Shown here piece after piece: positions 23,500 through 33,640 of a stretch of DNA of 64,000 nt. The notes below the pieces were generated by a model that saw only the letters and a program-made list of their open reading frames with translations, was not told the DNA's origin and did not search any database. Source of the DNA: Aquarana catesbeiana (taxonomy: Eukaryota > Chordata > Amphibia > Anura > Ranidae); NCBI RefSeq assembly GCF_042186555.1, contig NC_133326.1, positions 695,650,700 through 695,714,699 on the forward strand, read 5' to 3'. Numbering within the stretch: position 1 is the first letter of the stretch; each line of letters starts with the position of its first letter. A program made the position numbers and the translations under genes.

Positions 23500-23955
23500 G
23501 TATACAATATAGTTACATAGTTACATAGTTATTCTGCCTGAATAAAGACAATCTAGTCCAACTAGTTCAACCAATAAAAGGGAAAAAAAGTAAAAAAATG
23601 TATATATATGCAACTTTACCTATAAATATTAGCATACAGTTATATTATATACATTTAGGAAAGAATCCAGGCCTTTCTTAAAACAATCTACTGAGTTGGC
23701 CAGAACCACCTCTGGAGGGAGTCTATTCCACATTTTCACAGCTCATATGTGAAGACACCTTTCTGTATTTGGAGATGAAATCTCTTTTCCTCCAGACATA
23801 AAGTGTGTCCCCTTGTCCTCTGTAATGACCTTAAAGTGAATAACTCAACACCAAGTTCACTATATGGACCCCTTATATATTTATACATGTTGATCATATC
23901 CCCCATGATCTTTTCTTCTCAAGAGAGAATAAATTCAGTTCCTCTAAGTCAATGG
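23500..23955 (-). mobile_element. CR1-type LINE C-terminal relic
   Basis: On the minus strand, 'LEELNLFSLEKKR' and, in another frame, 'GDMINMYKYIRG' with 'RTRGHTLCLEEKRFHLQIQ' and then 'LPPEVVLANSVDCFKKGLDS' match the same region as residues 250-345 of the CR1 frame at 9917-10984. At least two frameshifts are needed. The 3' tail 'gttacatagttacatag' near 23510 is the CR1 end. Confidence 0.8.
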
Positions 23956-24018
23956 TTCTCAACTCCTGTCCTCAGGACCCACTAACAGGCCAGATTTTAA
24001 GTATTACCTTAAATAAAG
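23951..24018. mobile_element. Probable hAT-type element end
   Basis: 'caatggttctcaactcctg' followed by 'tcctcaggaccc' resembles the end of a common hAT-type family in vertebrates. I could not find the matching inverse end in the window, so extent and class are tentative. The hairpin at 24019-24072 follows at once. Confidence 0.35.
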
Positions 24019-24072
24019 TACATAGGTATACATGCGTGTGCGCATGCATGCACACGCATGTATACCTATGTA
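24019..24072. repeat. 23-bp perfect palindrome with 8-nt loop
   Basis: The left arm 24019-24041 begins TACATAGGTATACATGCG; the right arm 24050-24072 is its exact inverse. The loop is GCATGCAT. The centre is alternating purine-pyrimidine. It may form a cruciform. Confidence 0.9.
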
Positions 24073-24237
24073 ACTTATACTGTTTGTTATCCCCATATAT
24101 TGATCCAGTGATCATCCTTTAAACGATGAATTTTTAATGGCATCTGCTATTGAGGAGCAATGTACAGTTTGATTGTTTTGTTCCATTTTATATGTTTTCA
24201 TTGATTTCAAGTTCCTTTCCTTATATGTGCTTTTGTA

Positions 24238-24935
24238 ATGTCCTGTTGTATTTGTCTTGCCATTTTTCGTGTGCGGGCTGCATCCCGCGCTGTCTTTATG
24301 TTTACTGTGAAGTTCGAAGCTCATGGATCACACTACTTCCTGGGCTGCTGCAGCATTGTTTTTCTTCCCTTATCACCGCCCATAGCTCCACCCACAGCTC
24401 CGCCCATAGACTATAAGAAGCTTAGCTTCAACAAACCTGTTGTCATTGGCTTGAAGAAGGAACCAATCAGTAGTTTCAAAATGCATCCCATTTTGATGAC
24501 ATATTTCCTGTTTGCTGTCCATGCTGGTTGTTGTACCCTCCGTCATTTCAGGGATTCATGCTCCGCGCTGACTCAGATGATGCGATTGCTTCACCTGTGT
24601 TCCCAGAGCCTGGGGTGTTCACCTGCTGGTTATCCTGGGACCTTCTGCTGCTGCATATTGTTAACCCTGGATAGCTGTGATACACTGGGACCTCCTGATG
24701 CCGGATCACCTGCTTCATACATCCATGTTATGCCTCTTCTTATCCTTGATTCTGTAAGTGTTTTTAATCTTGTTTGAGGATATTAAAAGTTTTAATTCTG
24801 CACTTAGAGGTGCCTTTTTTCTTTTATTTGATTTCTATTAGAGATTGCTTCCCTCTTTGAGTGCAGCCCTAATTGTTTGAAGACCACTTTATCCATCCAA
24901 TAAAGACACTATCTGCCTGGTCCTGACATTCTGAG
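24238..24935 (+). other. Possible solo LTR or retroelement noncoding segment
   Basis: The segment starts with TG, has a TATA-like 'actataagaag' at about 24409 after GC-rich 'ccgcccat' and 'ccacccac' motifs, a polyadenylation signal AATAAA at 24899 and ends 'cctgaca'. This layout resembles an LTR, but I found no target duplication and no second LTR. A 179-codon open frame inside has no recognisable protein features and is not called. Confidence 0.3.
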
Positions 24936-24967
24936 CGCCCTTGACATACGTTTTATCTTGATTAAAG

Positions 24968-26447
24968 TCTAAACCGCTGGCAACAAAAGTGAGTACACCC
25001 CTAAGTAAAAGTGTCCAAATTGGGTCCAATTAGCCATTTTCCCTCCCTGGTGTGTCATGTGACTTGTTAGTGTTACAAGGTCTCAGGTGTGATGGGGAGC
25101 AGGTGTGTTAAATTTGGTGTTATTGCTCTCACTCTCTTATACTGGTCACTGGAAGTTCAACATGGCACCTCATGGCAAAGAACTCTCTGAGGATCTGAAA
25201 AAAAGAATTGTTGCTCTACATAAAGATGGTCTAGGCTATAAGAAGATTGCCAAGACCCTGAAACTGAGCTGCAGCACGGTGGCCAAGACCATACAGTGGC
25301 TTAACAGGACAGGTTCCACTCAGAACAGGCCTCGCCATGGTCGACCAAAGAAGTTGAGTGCACATGCTCAGCGTCATATCCAGAGGTTGTCTTTGGGAAA
25401 TAGACGTATGAGCGCTGCCAGCATTGCTGCAGAGGTTGAAGGGGTGGGGGGTCAGCCTGTCAGTGTTCAGACCATATGCCGCACACTGCATGAAATTGGT
25501 CTGCATAGCTGTGGTCCCAGAAGGAAGCCTCTTCTAAAGATGATGCACAAGAAAGCCCGCAAACAGTTTGCTGAAGACAAGCAGACTAAGGACATGAATT
25601 ACTGGAACCATGTCCTGTGGTCTGATGAGACCAAGATAAATGTATTTGGTTCAGATGGTGTCAAGCATTTTTAGCGGCAACCAGGTGAGGAGTACAAAGA
25701 CAAGTGTGTCTTGCCTACAGTCAAGCATGGTGGTAGGAGTGTCATGGTCTGGGGCTTCATGAGTGCTGCCGACACTGGGAAGCTACAGTTCATTGAGGGT
25801 ACCATGAATGCCAACATGTACTGTGGCATACTGAAGCAAAACATGACCCCCTCCCTTCGGAGACTGGGCAGCAGAGCAGTATTCCAACATGCTAACGACC
25901 CCTAACACACACCCAAGACAACCACTGCCTTGCTAAAGAAGCTGAGGGTAAAGGTGATGGACTGGCCAAGCTTGTCTCCAGAGACTGGCCAAGCATGTCC
26001 CCAGACATAAACCCTATTGAGCATCTGAGGGGCATCCTCAAATGGAAGGTGGAGAAGTTCAAGGTCTCTAACATCCACCAGCTCTGTGATATCATCATGG
26101 AGGAGTGGAAGAGGACTCCAGTGGCAACCTGTGAAGCTCTGGTGAGCTCCATGACCAAGAGGGTTAAGGCAGTGCTGGAAAATAATGGTGGCCACACAAA
26201 ATATTGACACTTTGGGCCCAATTTGGACATTTTCACTCAGGGGTGTACTGTTGCCAGTGGTTTAGACATTAATGGCTGTGTGTTGAGTTATTTTGAGGGG
26301 ACAGCAAATGTACACTGTTATACAAGCTGCACACTCACTACTTTACATTGTAGAAAAGTATAATTTCTTCAGTGTTGTCACATGAAAAGGTATAATAAAA
26401 TATTTCCAAAAATGTGAGGGGTGTACTCACTTTTGTGATATACTGTA
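24968..26447 (+). mobile_element. Tc1/mariner element B, left end truncated
   Basis: The right inverted repeat is about 235 bp and ends CTCACTTTTGTGATATACTG before TA near 26446. The left side keeps only its inner part, from 'aaaccgctggcaacaaaag' at 24970; the outer approximately 200 bp are missing. The segment just right of the transposase (26205-26270) is the inverse of 24970-25035, which confirms the pairing. Confidence 0.85.
25162..26206 (+). pseudogene. Tc1-type transposase, dead
   Basis: The N-terminus at the ATG at 25162 ('MAPHGKELSEDLKKRIVALH') carries the two helix-turn-helix DNA-binding units with a GRPKKL linker. The DDE domain has 'LWSDETKINVFG' with the first Asp. A stop at 25672 replaces what should be a Trp in 'VKHxWRQ'. 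The second catalytic position reads FQHANDP, so the expected Asp is Ala, followed at once by a stop. A 23-bp tandem duplication (25960-25982 and 25983-26005) then shifts the frame, after which 'DINPIEHLRGILKWKVEKF' retains the final Glu and the protein ends 'GGHTKY'. Confidence 0.92.
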
Positions 26448-26449
26448 GA

Positions 26450-26640
26450 TCTCATAACCAGAGGGAGAGAAATACAAATTATTTGGCTGGTAAAACTGTC
26501 TGTCTTATACGTATTTCATTTTTATTCATCTGATTGTCTAGAGTTCAGCTTTAAACATTTAGTGTATAACATCACAAACATATGTACTACATACCATCAC
26601 CAATAGATAGAGCATTATTATATCCATATTTTTTATAAAC
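26450..26640. other. Short spacer before OR module 2
   Basis: The stretch contains 'gagttcagctttaaac', which resembles a TTAA-type element end, at about 26541-26556. Homology to the OR1 5' flank starts just after it at about 26565. Confidence 0.4.
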
Positions 26641-26643
26641 ATT

Positions 26644-26700
26644 AGAGAATTGTAATTGATTCCCTTTAGACTGTACAGTTGCATGTTCTACGTATAAAAG
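26644..26700 (+). promoter_or_regulatory. OR2 promoter: AATT block, TTCCC block and TATA box
   Basis: TATAAAAG lies at 26693-26700, preceded by 'agagaattgtaattgattccc' and TTTAGAC from 26644. Both the block and the TATA box align with the OR1 and OR3 promoters; spacing between them differs by a few bases because OR2 and OR3 share a 'gttctacg' segment just before the TATA box. Confidence 0.7.
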
Positions 26701-26724
26701 GAGACGCATGAACTCATTCCTTGT

Positions 26725-26971
26725 CTTATGAAGATCCTTTGAGCTTCTTTAAACTGAATGTATCACCAGTGGGGCATTATAAGAACAGTGGATTATACAG
26801 TTTTTATTTATTACAACCTGTATTACAATTAATATTTAAACTACAACATGATAGTTTAATACATGCAGATTCCATTTATAAACGCTCCCTTTAGATTTAA
26901 AGGAAAACTTTAGGATTCCAATTTGATAAAAAATGGAACACTAGATTTGTTCATTCCTCACTTCTAATGAA
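26725..26971 (+). other. Predicted noncoding first exon of OR2
   Basis: It runs from about 25 bp past the TATA box to the donor gaa/GTAAGT at 26972-26977. It aligns along its length with the OR1 leader exon. No long frame present. Confidence 0.5.
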
Positions 26972-27147
26972 GTAAGTGTTATTATTTGTCTTTTTGAATG
27001 CTGGGAAAAAGTTTGAATGTTTTGCATGAATTTTAAAAGTATTATCGTAAAAAAAAGAAAAAACAAACTGCAGCAAGTGTTATTCTGAGAAAATGAAAAT
27101 ACAAATGTTGAAATGTGTGAACGACTCTAACCCATTGGAACACTTAA

Positions 27148-27745
27148 AGTGGAACTTTAGTCAGAAAATTAGGTCTTGCTAGATCACTTCAGGTTGGCTC
27201 CTTTTGCAGGTATAGCTATGTAAAACATTATAAAATAAGTGCCTATACTGTTTAACATCCAGTAATACACTGTATCACTCTGCTCTGCATATGCTCAGTT
27301 GCTCTTCATTTTTAGGCACTGCTGAGTTTGTAGAGGTCTATCTGCTGACAGCCTTACAGTGGAATTACACCTTCCTATCCTTCACAGTCAAGGAAGCTGC
27401 TTCTGTTTGAACTGCAACTGCCATGGTGCTGCACATGTGATCAGTTATGACACCAACCATTTGATGGTTTGACAGTTTGGTTGAAGACACAATCAAAAAT
27501 GTGACCGTTTGCATTTCCAACATTCCAGGAAGGCAACTGTTTTTTGAAACTGGTAAAGCAATGGGTTTAGTTCCACTTTATGATTTACTGCTGGGGCTTT
27601 GGGCTTCAGCAAAATGGCGGCCTCCAGTAAGAAGAAACAGGTGCAATGCTAGAGGCAAATTACAGCACACACTCATTTTGGTTGCATAATTATTAATGCT
27701 AAAGAACATTATTTTTTATCGAGTTGTTATGGGTAAAGTTCCGCT
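27148..27745 (+). mobile_element. TTAA-flanked MITE (piggyBac-like), family C, copy 1
   Basis: TTAA at 27144-27147 and 27746-27749 brackets inverted ends AGTGGAACTTTA and TAAAGTTCCGCT. A second, reverse-oriented copy lies at 53656-54407. This copy is uninterrupted at 'ccagTAAtacactgt' (27260-27274) and so shows the pre-insertion sequence of the MITE that splits the other copy. Confidence 0.85.
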
Positions 27746-27899
27746 TTAAATCTTCCTATAGAAAATATCAACGTCGGACCATTTCTATAGGTTATGTGTA
27801 CAAATTTTTTTTAGGGTGACAACATTGTCTATCCTTTTTATATGGTGTTTGGAGGATTGTCCGAATACATAGCTATAATCAGATCACTGCTTCTCATCA

Positions 27900-28320
27900 T
27901 GACACAGTCCAATGATTTCTGATGTGTTCCATGTTCACCACCAGACATCACAGCACACTCTCTTTAAGTTCTGTATATTTCTGTATACACTCACTAGGAG
28001 TCCAGCAGAAGTTTGGCAGTCTCCTCAGGGCTGACTCTCTGCTGTCAGATAAAGTTGATCCAGCACCCAGCTTCAGCACATCATCCTCCTTCACCTGCTT
28101 CTTCATAGCAGCCTTCTTGGCTTTGCTCTTCTTGAGCTCCCATGGTGGGTTTTGGCACCTCCAGCTTCCCCAATGCCCTTGTGTGCCGCTCCGCTGGTGC
28201 CCACTTCACCAGAGATTTATTAGCCTTTACCATGTTGGCTCTGGGTTGTTGTACTTGTTTTCCCCCCCAAGGACAATATGAAGCCTTGGCAGAGTACTCA
28301 CTCTTCTCTCCCGGTCTGTC
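27900..28320 (-). other. Possible retro-pseudogene fragment, parent not recognised
   Basis: Read on the minus strand, this stretch is unusually codon-like in pieces, including a lysine-rich run 'KKSKAKKAAMKKQVKEDDVL' and 'GAGSTLSDS', in a frame different from the longest open frame (28608-28081). No domain is recognised, no poly-A tail is seen, and frames change repeatedly. I would treat it as a decayed gene copy or chance. Confidence 0.2.
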
Positions 28321-28810
28321 TTCACCTGGAGATTGGAGGCTGCCAGGGGTGGATTGGGCACAGGACAGAGGAGAAGACACTTTTTTGCTTTGTTTGGCCT
28401 TCTCTTGCTTCGCTGAGCGTCCAGAAGGGGGGTGCTGGAGAGCGCAGAGAGGGGAGAGCACAGAGCAAGGCTGACATGAAGGCTTGCTCGCATATAGGAT
28501 TTTGAGGGAGGTAATGTGAAAGCAATGGCCAGTCAGTGTGTGCTCACGTGTCCACAGAGAGGGCTCTACATGCCAGCTGTGGCAGGCGTGCCATAGGTTC
28601 ACCATCACTGCACTAGACCCTACAAAAAGTTACCCAATGCAAGTGATATTCTAGTTAAAGTGTGTGAAGCAAAAACTGGAGAATATCTAGGTTATTAGAG
28701 AAAAAGGTTAGTATGTACCCCCCAAGCTGGATATAATTATATGACCAGGTCACGGTGGCAAACAGCTCCATGTGTTTTGAAGAGAAGATCGCTTCATCAT
28801 GAACAATTAA

Positions 28811-29711
28811 AGTGGGTTGTAAAGCTACATTTATTTTTACATATATCTGATTTTTATGCTGCATAGATCGGGAATCTATCTATTATTTATGGCAAAATTT
28901 TTGTTTTACCAGTTATATTGACAACAATTTTCAGCACTTCCTCCTTTACAGTATGTTCGATTGCCTTAGCTTCCGGTTTTTGGAGCACGCCCCCCCCGCC
29001 GCTACGTCATATCTTAATGGAAACTACAATTTCCTTTATGCTTAGCAGCATCGTGCATGCGCAGTTTCGCTTTTTCACTGACTGAGAGGACGAGCACGAG
29101 CCTTGTTCTCAAAGTGTATTACAGCCTTCGGTGCACAGACACCTCCCAGCAGCCACGCCCATTCCTGCCTCCCCAGCACGCCCCTACAGTAACAATATTG
29201 TATTAAAAATTACTATAGAAGGATGCCAGTAATTGTAAATATATATTTTTTTTAAATTACCTTATTTTATAAATTAGCGTTTTTAGGTTGTTGCTGCTGG
29301 CATTCTATGAAAGTCTGCAGCCGACGAACTGGAGACTAGAGACTCTTTCACTTCTACAAAAAAGGGGGCGGAGTAAAGACGGGGCTGTGCTGCTGAGATC
29401 CTGATTCTCATTTCAATAACATGGCATGGGAGGCGGAGCTACAGAGTCTTAGACACGCCCGCGGCCGTGCCTGTGAACACAGACATCTCCACAGGGATGT
29501 AGTCCCAAGGGAGGGGGCGCACACTCCTGGTAAACCGCATGCAGAATGGCTCTGATGACAGGGCAACCTTAAAAAGAACAGCAAGTGACAAAATCAGACA
29601 CCAAAAAGAAACATTTAAAAAATAAAATGAAGGAAAAGGTAAATGAACACACAGTACACTACCTTAAAGGAATGTGATTAGAGGAAAATAAAAATAAAAT
29701 TTAGTATCACT
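28811..29711. mobile_element. TTAA-flanked element (piggyBac-like), family D
   Basis: TTAA at 28807-28810 and 29712-29715 flanks a 901-bp noncoding element with weakly inverted ends (AGTGGGTTGTAAA and the inverse of TTTAGTATCACT). It contains C-runs and 'ggcatgggaggcggagct'. It lies in the OR2 5'UTR intron. Confidence 0.6.
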
Positions 29712-30184
29712 TTAAGCTGTTCCTTTTTTAGGGAGTGCTTTTGAGTTATGGGATTATAAACAGATTCCCCTAACTAGGACACTAGGGCTTTACTGCTTCT
29801 TTTCTTGTTTATATTTAATCAGGGGAAATTCCACAGGTCATGCAAAATTTATTGTTGGACTTTAGTGGAAAAATATAACAAATAAAAAAAAATATATAGA
29901 CTGCAAATATAATATAAACATACAGTATACAATTTCTACGCAAGCCACATTGTAATGTAATGTTGTTAAAACATAACATTTACAGATAAAGTGAAAACGT
30001 TTTGCTACATAACTACAAAGTCTGTCAAAAGGTATCTAGCTTGGTCAAATGAAAATTGTTAAAGTTGGGTCAGTTGATCATTAGATGTAAGGGAAGCACA
30101 TACAACCCTAACTTGTTCCTATGAAGAACTAAAAATAAACTTATATTATCTTATACAAAGACTTGCATCTTCTTATCTTAAGCT

Positions 30185-31111
30185 ATGCTTCAGAACAATT
30201 TCACCACAATTACTGAGATTCATCTTCTGGGATTCCACAATCTCTATCATCTCAACATTTTGCTCTTTGTTATCTTTTTTATAATTTACTGCCTTACAAC
30301 AAGTTGGAACTTGCTCCTCATAGTTATGGTGGCTAAGGTCAGAAATCTACACACCCCAATGTACATCTTCCTCACTCAGCTCTCCTTATCAGATAATATC
30401 ATGGCCAACAGCGTAAGTCCGATCTTGCTCAGTGTGCTGCTCAATCGACAAACCATCATCACTTTTACAAGCTGCCTTGCTCAGTTTTACTTCTTTAGTG
30501 CTTCTTTGGCATTTGACACTCTCCTGTTAACAGTGATGTCCTATGACCGATATCTTGCCATTTGCAACCCTCTACGCTATAATACCATTATGAACTATTT
30601 ATTTTGCTTAAAGCTAATTATATCTTCTTGGTTACTGAGCTTTTCTGCAATCATAAAATATGTTTTTGAAATCTCTGATTTAAAATTTTGTGGCTCCAAT
30701 GTCATTGACCATTTTTTCTGTGATGTTTCTCCTATGTTGAGCCTTTCTTGTTCAGACACCTATGTCCTACAGATTGAAGTTACTATTATTACCATTTCTT
30801 TGGCTATTTTGCCATTCTTGTTCATCATTGCATCATATTGTTATATTATCGGCACTATCTTAAGAATCCCTTCGGTCACTGGAAGACAAAAAGCCTTCTC
30901 CACTTGCAGCTCCCATCTCACTGTCGTGTCAATATTTTATGGATCTCTTCTTTGTACATATTTGGTTCCAACACGGGGACAGTCATTAACTTCCAGCAAA
31001 GTACTTTCTCTTTCATATACGGTCATGATTCCATTGATCAACCCTCTCATATATAGTTTTAGGAATAATGACATTAAAGAAGCTTTTCACAAAACTTGCA
31101 GAATTCATTGA
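30185..31111 (+). CDS. Class II olfactory receptor, 308 aa (OR2)
   Basis: It is a close paralogue of OR1, same strand, about 24.6 kb downstream; most residues are identical by eye. Features: sequon at N5, seven hydrophobic segments, PMY at 58-60, C97, MSYDRYLAICNPLRY from 118, loop cysteines 169, 179, 189, SY in TM5, KAFSTCSSHLTVVS in TM6 and PLINPLIYSFRN in TM7. TM5 is one residue longer than in OR1 ('ISLAILPFLF' against 'IPSVFPFLF'). Like OR1 it has W41-N42 in TM1. The EL2 position reads 'VFEISDLKFCG', adding acidic residues compared with OR1. The single coding exon is intact and preceded by the conserved 199-nt 5'UTR segment. Odorant specificity cannot be read from sequence. Confidence 0.95.
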   Translation: MLQNNFTTITEIHLLGFHNLYHLNILLFVIFFIIYCLTTSWNLLLIVMVAKVRNLHTPMYIFLTQLSLSDNIMANSVSPILLSVLLNRQTIITFTSCLAQFYFFSASLAFDTLLLTVMSYDRYLAICNPLRYNTIMNYLFCLKLIISSWLLSFSAIIKYVFEISDLKFCGSNVIDHFFCDVSPMLSLSCSDTYVLQIEVTIITISLAILPFLFIIASYCYIIGTILRIPSVTGRQKAFSTCSSHLTVVSIFYGSLLCTYLVPTRGQSLTSSKVLSLSYTVMIPLINPLIYSFRNNDIKEAFHKTCRIH

Positions 31112-31165
31112 TATAACAATGGGATGAAAATGAGCATGCAAACTTAATGTATGGTTTTATTAAAC

Positions 31166-31850
31166 TAAACACTGGAGGTGTTGGAGGATTTAAAGGCCCT
31201 GGCTGGGTATTAGCCACAAGCTCTGACAGCTTGTCTAGCTGGTAAGTCTTTAATCTATATGGTGGTGGAGTCACAGTGCCTTTTGAATTGAGAAGATCCT
31301 TCACAGGGTATTATAATTATTTACTCCCCGTTGGGAGATACTGTATCTTTGGAGAGACTTTCACCTTGATTTTTTCACTTTTATAGTATTTTTATTTTTC
31401 TCAAAGACTTTTTTCATTTTTCATTCATTCATAATTTTCATTTTTTCCAGTATATATGTTTATTTGTAGACTCATGTTATATTTTTTATTCACGATATTC
31501 ACATATTTTCTGGACTGTTTGCCTTTGTTTATTCAACAAGTTTTTTGTATTTGTCACGATACAGGATTAACGATTTTTATAGTATTTTTATAGTATGTTA
31601 TTTCATTTGTTTTTTTTTTTATTACCCAGTACCAGTTCATCACTGTAGGGTTTTCATATTTCTTTGATTTTTATCAATTTATTTGTGGTATTATAGGATT
31701 ATTAGGATTATTTGTCTGTCACATCACATGAATCTGTCTATCTCATGCAATAGCGCAACTTCCTTTTTGCTTTTTTTACTTGTTTGTTGTATATTTCACT
31801 TTTGAGTTGCAGCTTTTTTAGTTGTTTCACCAGTCCTGTTTTTTTCTTTA
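31166..31850. mobile_element. Insertion in the OR2 3' flank, class unknown
   Basis: OR1 and OR2 3' flanks align on both sides (up to 'aaactaaa' and again from 'aatactaacaat'), but OR2 carries about 685 extra bases. The segment is T-rich with 'atagtatttttat' repeats and no visible inverted ends or coding remnants. Confidence 0.55.
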
Positions 31851-32056
31851 ACATAATACTAACAATACATAGATGGTGATTTTTGTAATCTATTATTTTG
31901 AAAAATAATTTTTCTCCTCTTCTTCATCCATCCACTGAGTGTGAGTTACTCATAATGAAAATGTAAAATTTATTGCATAGAAAAGCAGACCCAGCCCTAC
32001 ATATGGTAACCTCTCAAGTGGCCCATTTTCCTACCTCTTCTCTATTCCAATGCTGC

Positions 32057-32427
32057 TAGACATGTGCAAATCGTTTCGTTCCGAATTCATTCTTTAATGA
32101 ATTTAAACAAATCTGTTAATTTGGAAATATCCAAATTAATAAAAACCCATTTAACACATTTTTTTCCGAATATTCGTAAATTTGAATATTAAAAAATTTG
32201 TGAATTCAAAATTCGAAAATCCGAATATTTGAGAATCTAAAATAATATCTAACTAATAATAACTTAACTATTACTAACTATTAAATTATAGGTATTGGAA
32301 TTTCCTTTCAAATTTGGGTGTTAATGAACGTAATGAATACAAATTTATCCGAAGTTACGAATTATTCAAAATAACGAATGCCGCATCTAAACAAATGGAA
32401 CATAACTAATTAATTATAAAAAATAAC

Positions 32428-32459
<32 letters not shown>

Positions 32460-32822
32460 CTTTGTATTATTATTATTTATTATTAATTTGTTCAGTTCCA
32501 TTTGTTTAGAGGCGCCATTCATTATTTTGGATAATTCTTAACTTCGGATAAATTCAAATTCTTTGTGTTCACTAACAGCCAAATTTTAAAAAGGGAATTT
32601 GAATACCTATAATTTCATAGTTAGTTGTTATTAGTTAGTTAGTTAGTTAGTTATTCTTGTAAATGTTCATATTTTCTCTTATTTTCAGGTTTATGAATTT
32701 ATGAATATACAAATTTTCGAATTTACAAATTTACGAATTGCGTTCATAACGAATGACATGAAAAACGAAAAAAAAAATGAATAAAATGAAACGAACACAT
32801 TTTTTGGCAGTACACATGTCTA
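32057..32822. mobile_element. hAT-type fold-back MITE
   Basis: The ends are TAGACATGTGCA and, inverted, TAGACATGTGTA. Perfect 8-bp target duplications AATGCTGC lie at 32049-32056 and 32823-32830, the hAT signature. The interior is AT-rich and largely self-complementary around an (AAT)n tract at 32420-32457, so the whole element can fold back. No transposase. The uninterrupted target is visible in the OR1 3' flank near 6818-6832. Confidence 0.92.
32420..32457. repeat. (AAT)n microsatellite
   Basis: It is a run of AAT triplets near the centre of the fold-back hAT MITE; complementary ATT triplets follow at 32465-32485. Confidence 0.85.
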
Positions 32823-32889
32823 AATGCTGCAGACTCTGAATACCTCTTTGGCATTCAACACTTTCAGGAGGATCAGATGCCACTTCCCT

Positions 32890-33640
32890 CCCAATGCACA
32901 TGTACCTTTCCTCGACCACCTACATCACTGCTCAAGTTCTGCAGTGATGTAGGGGTCAGAGAAGAAACAATCGCACTTGCCACGACACACTGGCATCTGA
33001 CATTCCTAAAAGTGCTGAATGGTGAAGAGTGGTGATGAAGTGGTGGAGGTACAATTCAAACACGTTTACCCATTTGACCGGAGCTGAACATCATGTATAA
33101 AAGTAATTTTATTTCCACTATTATCCATGGCAGCTTCCTTCCCTCCTGTTAATGGTTATTAAGGATGCTGATAGGGGGAAGCACTGCCAAGTAGTTCACA
33201 ACCAGTGATGTCACTGGCCTCATTCACTTGCATGGTCAGGAATCCCTGACCATGTAAGCGAAAGGGTGTAGACAGTAAAATATGGTCATGTCTATATATG
33301 ATCAATGGTGTCACCAAGGAGACCCCCTTCCTTTATAATAGCTGTCTCCCACACAGCCATCATGATTGATCTGGATCTACATCCCTGGATGATGTGATTG
33401 ATGGTGGATGTACATCCAGGGATTTTTACTAATAAAGGATTCGTCAAACACTGTGTATTTGATCTTAGTTGCACCTTACTTTTTGGGGGGAATGCATAGG
33501 GGTACTGCTATGCATTTTATGGAGACCTTTGGGGTCCTTTGTGTGCTTTTATTAAGAACCTAGCATGGAAATGTAATTTTGAGGAAATTGAACACACCTT
33601 TTTCCTTTGCATATGTTAATGCTTTAAAAAAAAATCACTG
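32890..33640. other. Intergenic, no gene seen
   Basis: A local inverted repeat ('ctacatccctggatgatgtg' against 'ggatgtacatccaggg', 33375-33422) is the only structure noted. Confidence 0.4.

Larger units (their letters stand above)
26972..29985 (+). other. Predicted 5'UTR intron of OR2
   Basis: The donor is GTAAGT at 26972 and the acceptor ATTTACAG ends at 29985. The intron is swollen by two TTAA-flanked elements (27148-27745 and 28811-29711) and the unclassified 27750-28800 stretch. The exon segment after the acceptor (199 nt to the ATG) aligns with OR1 and OR3. Confidence 0.5.

Noticed and set aside
24238..24777. 179-codon plus-strand frame
   Set aside because: No start context, domain or signal peptide that convinces; the region looks like noncoding retroelement sequence.
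28081..28608. 175-codon minus-strand frame
   Set aside because: No homology recognised; overlapping frames of similar length on the other strand; the better codon-like pieces lie in other frames.
33369..33422. Short inverted repeat 'ctacatccctggatg' and inverse
   Set aside because: Too short and imperfect to class as an element; kept only as a note.
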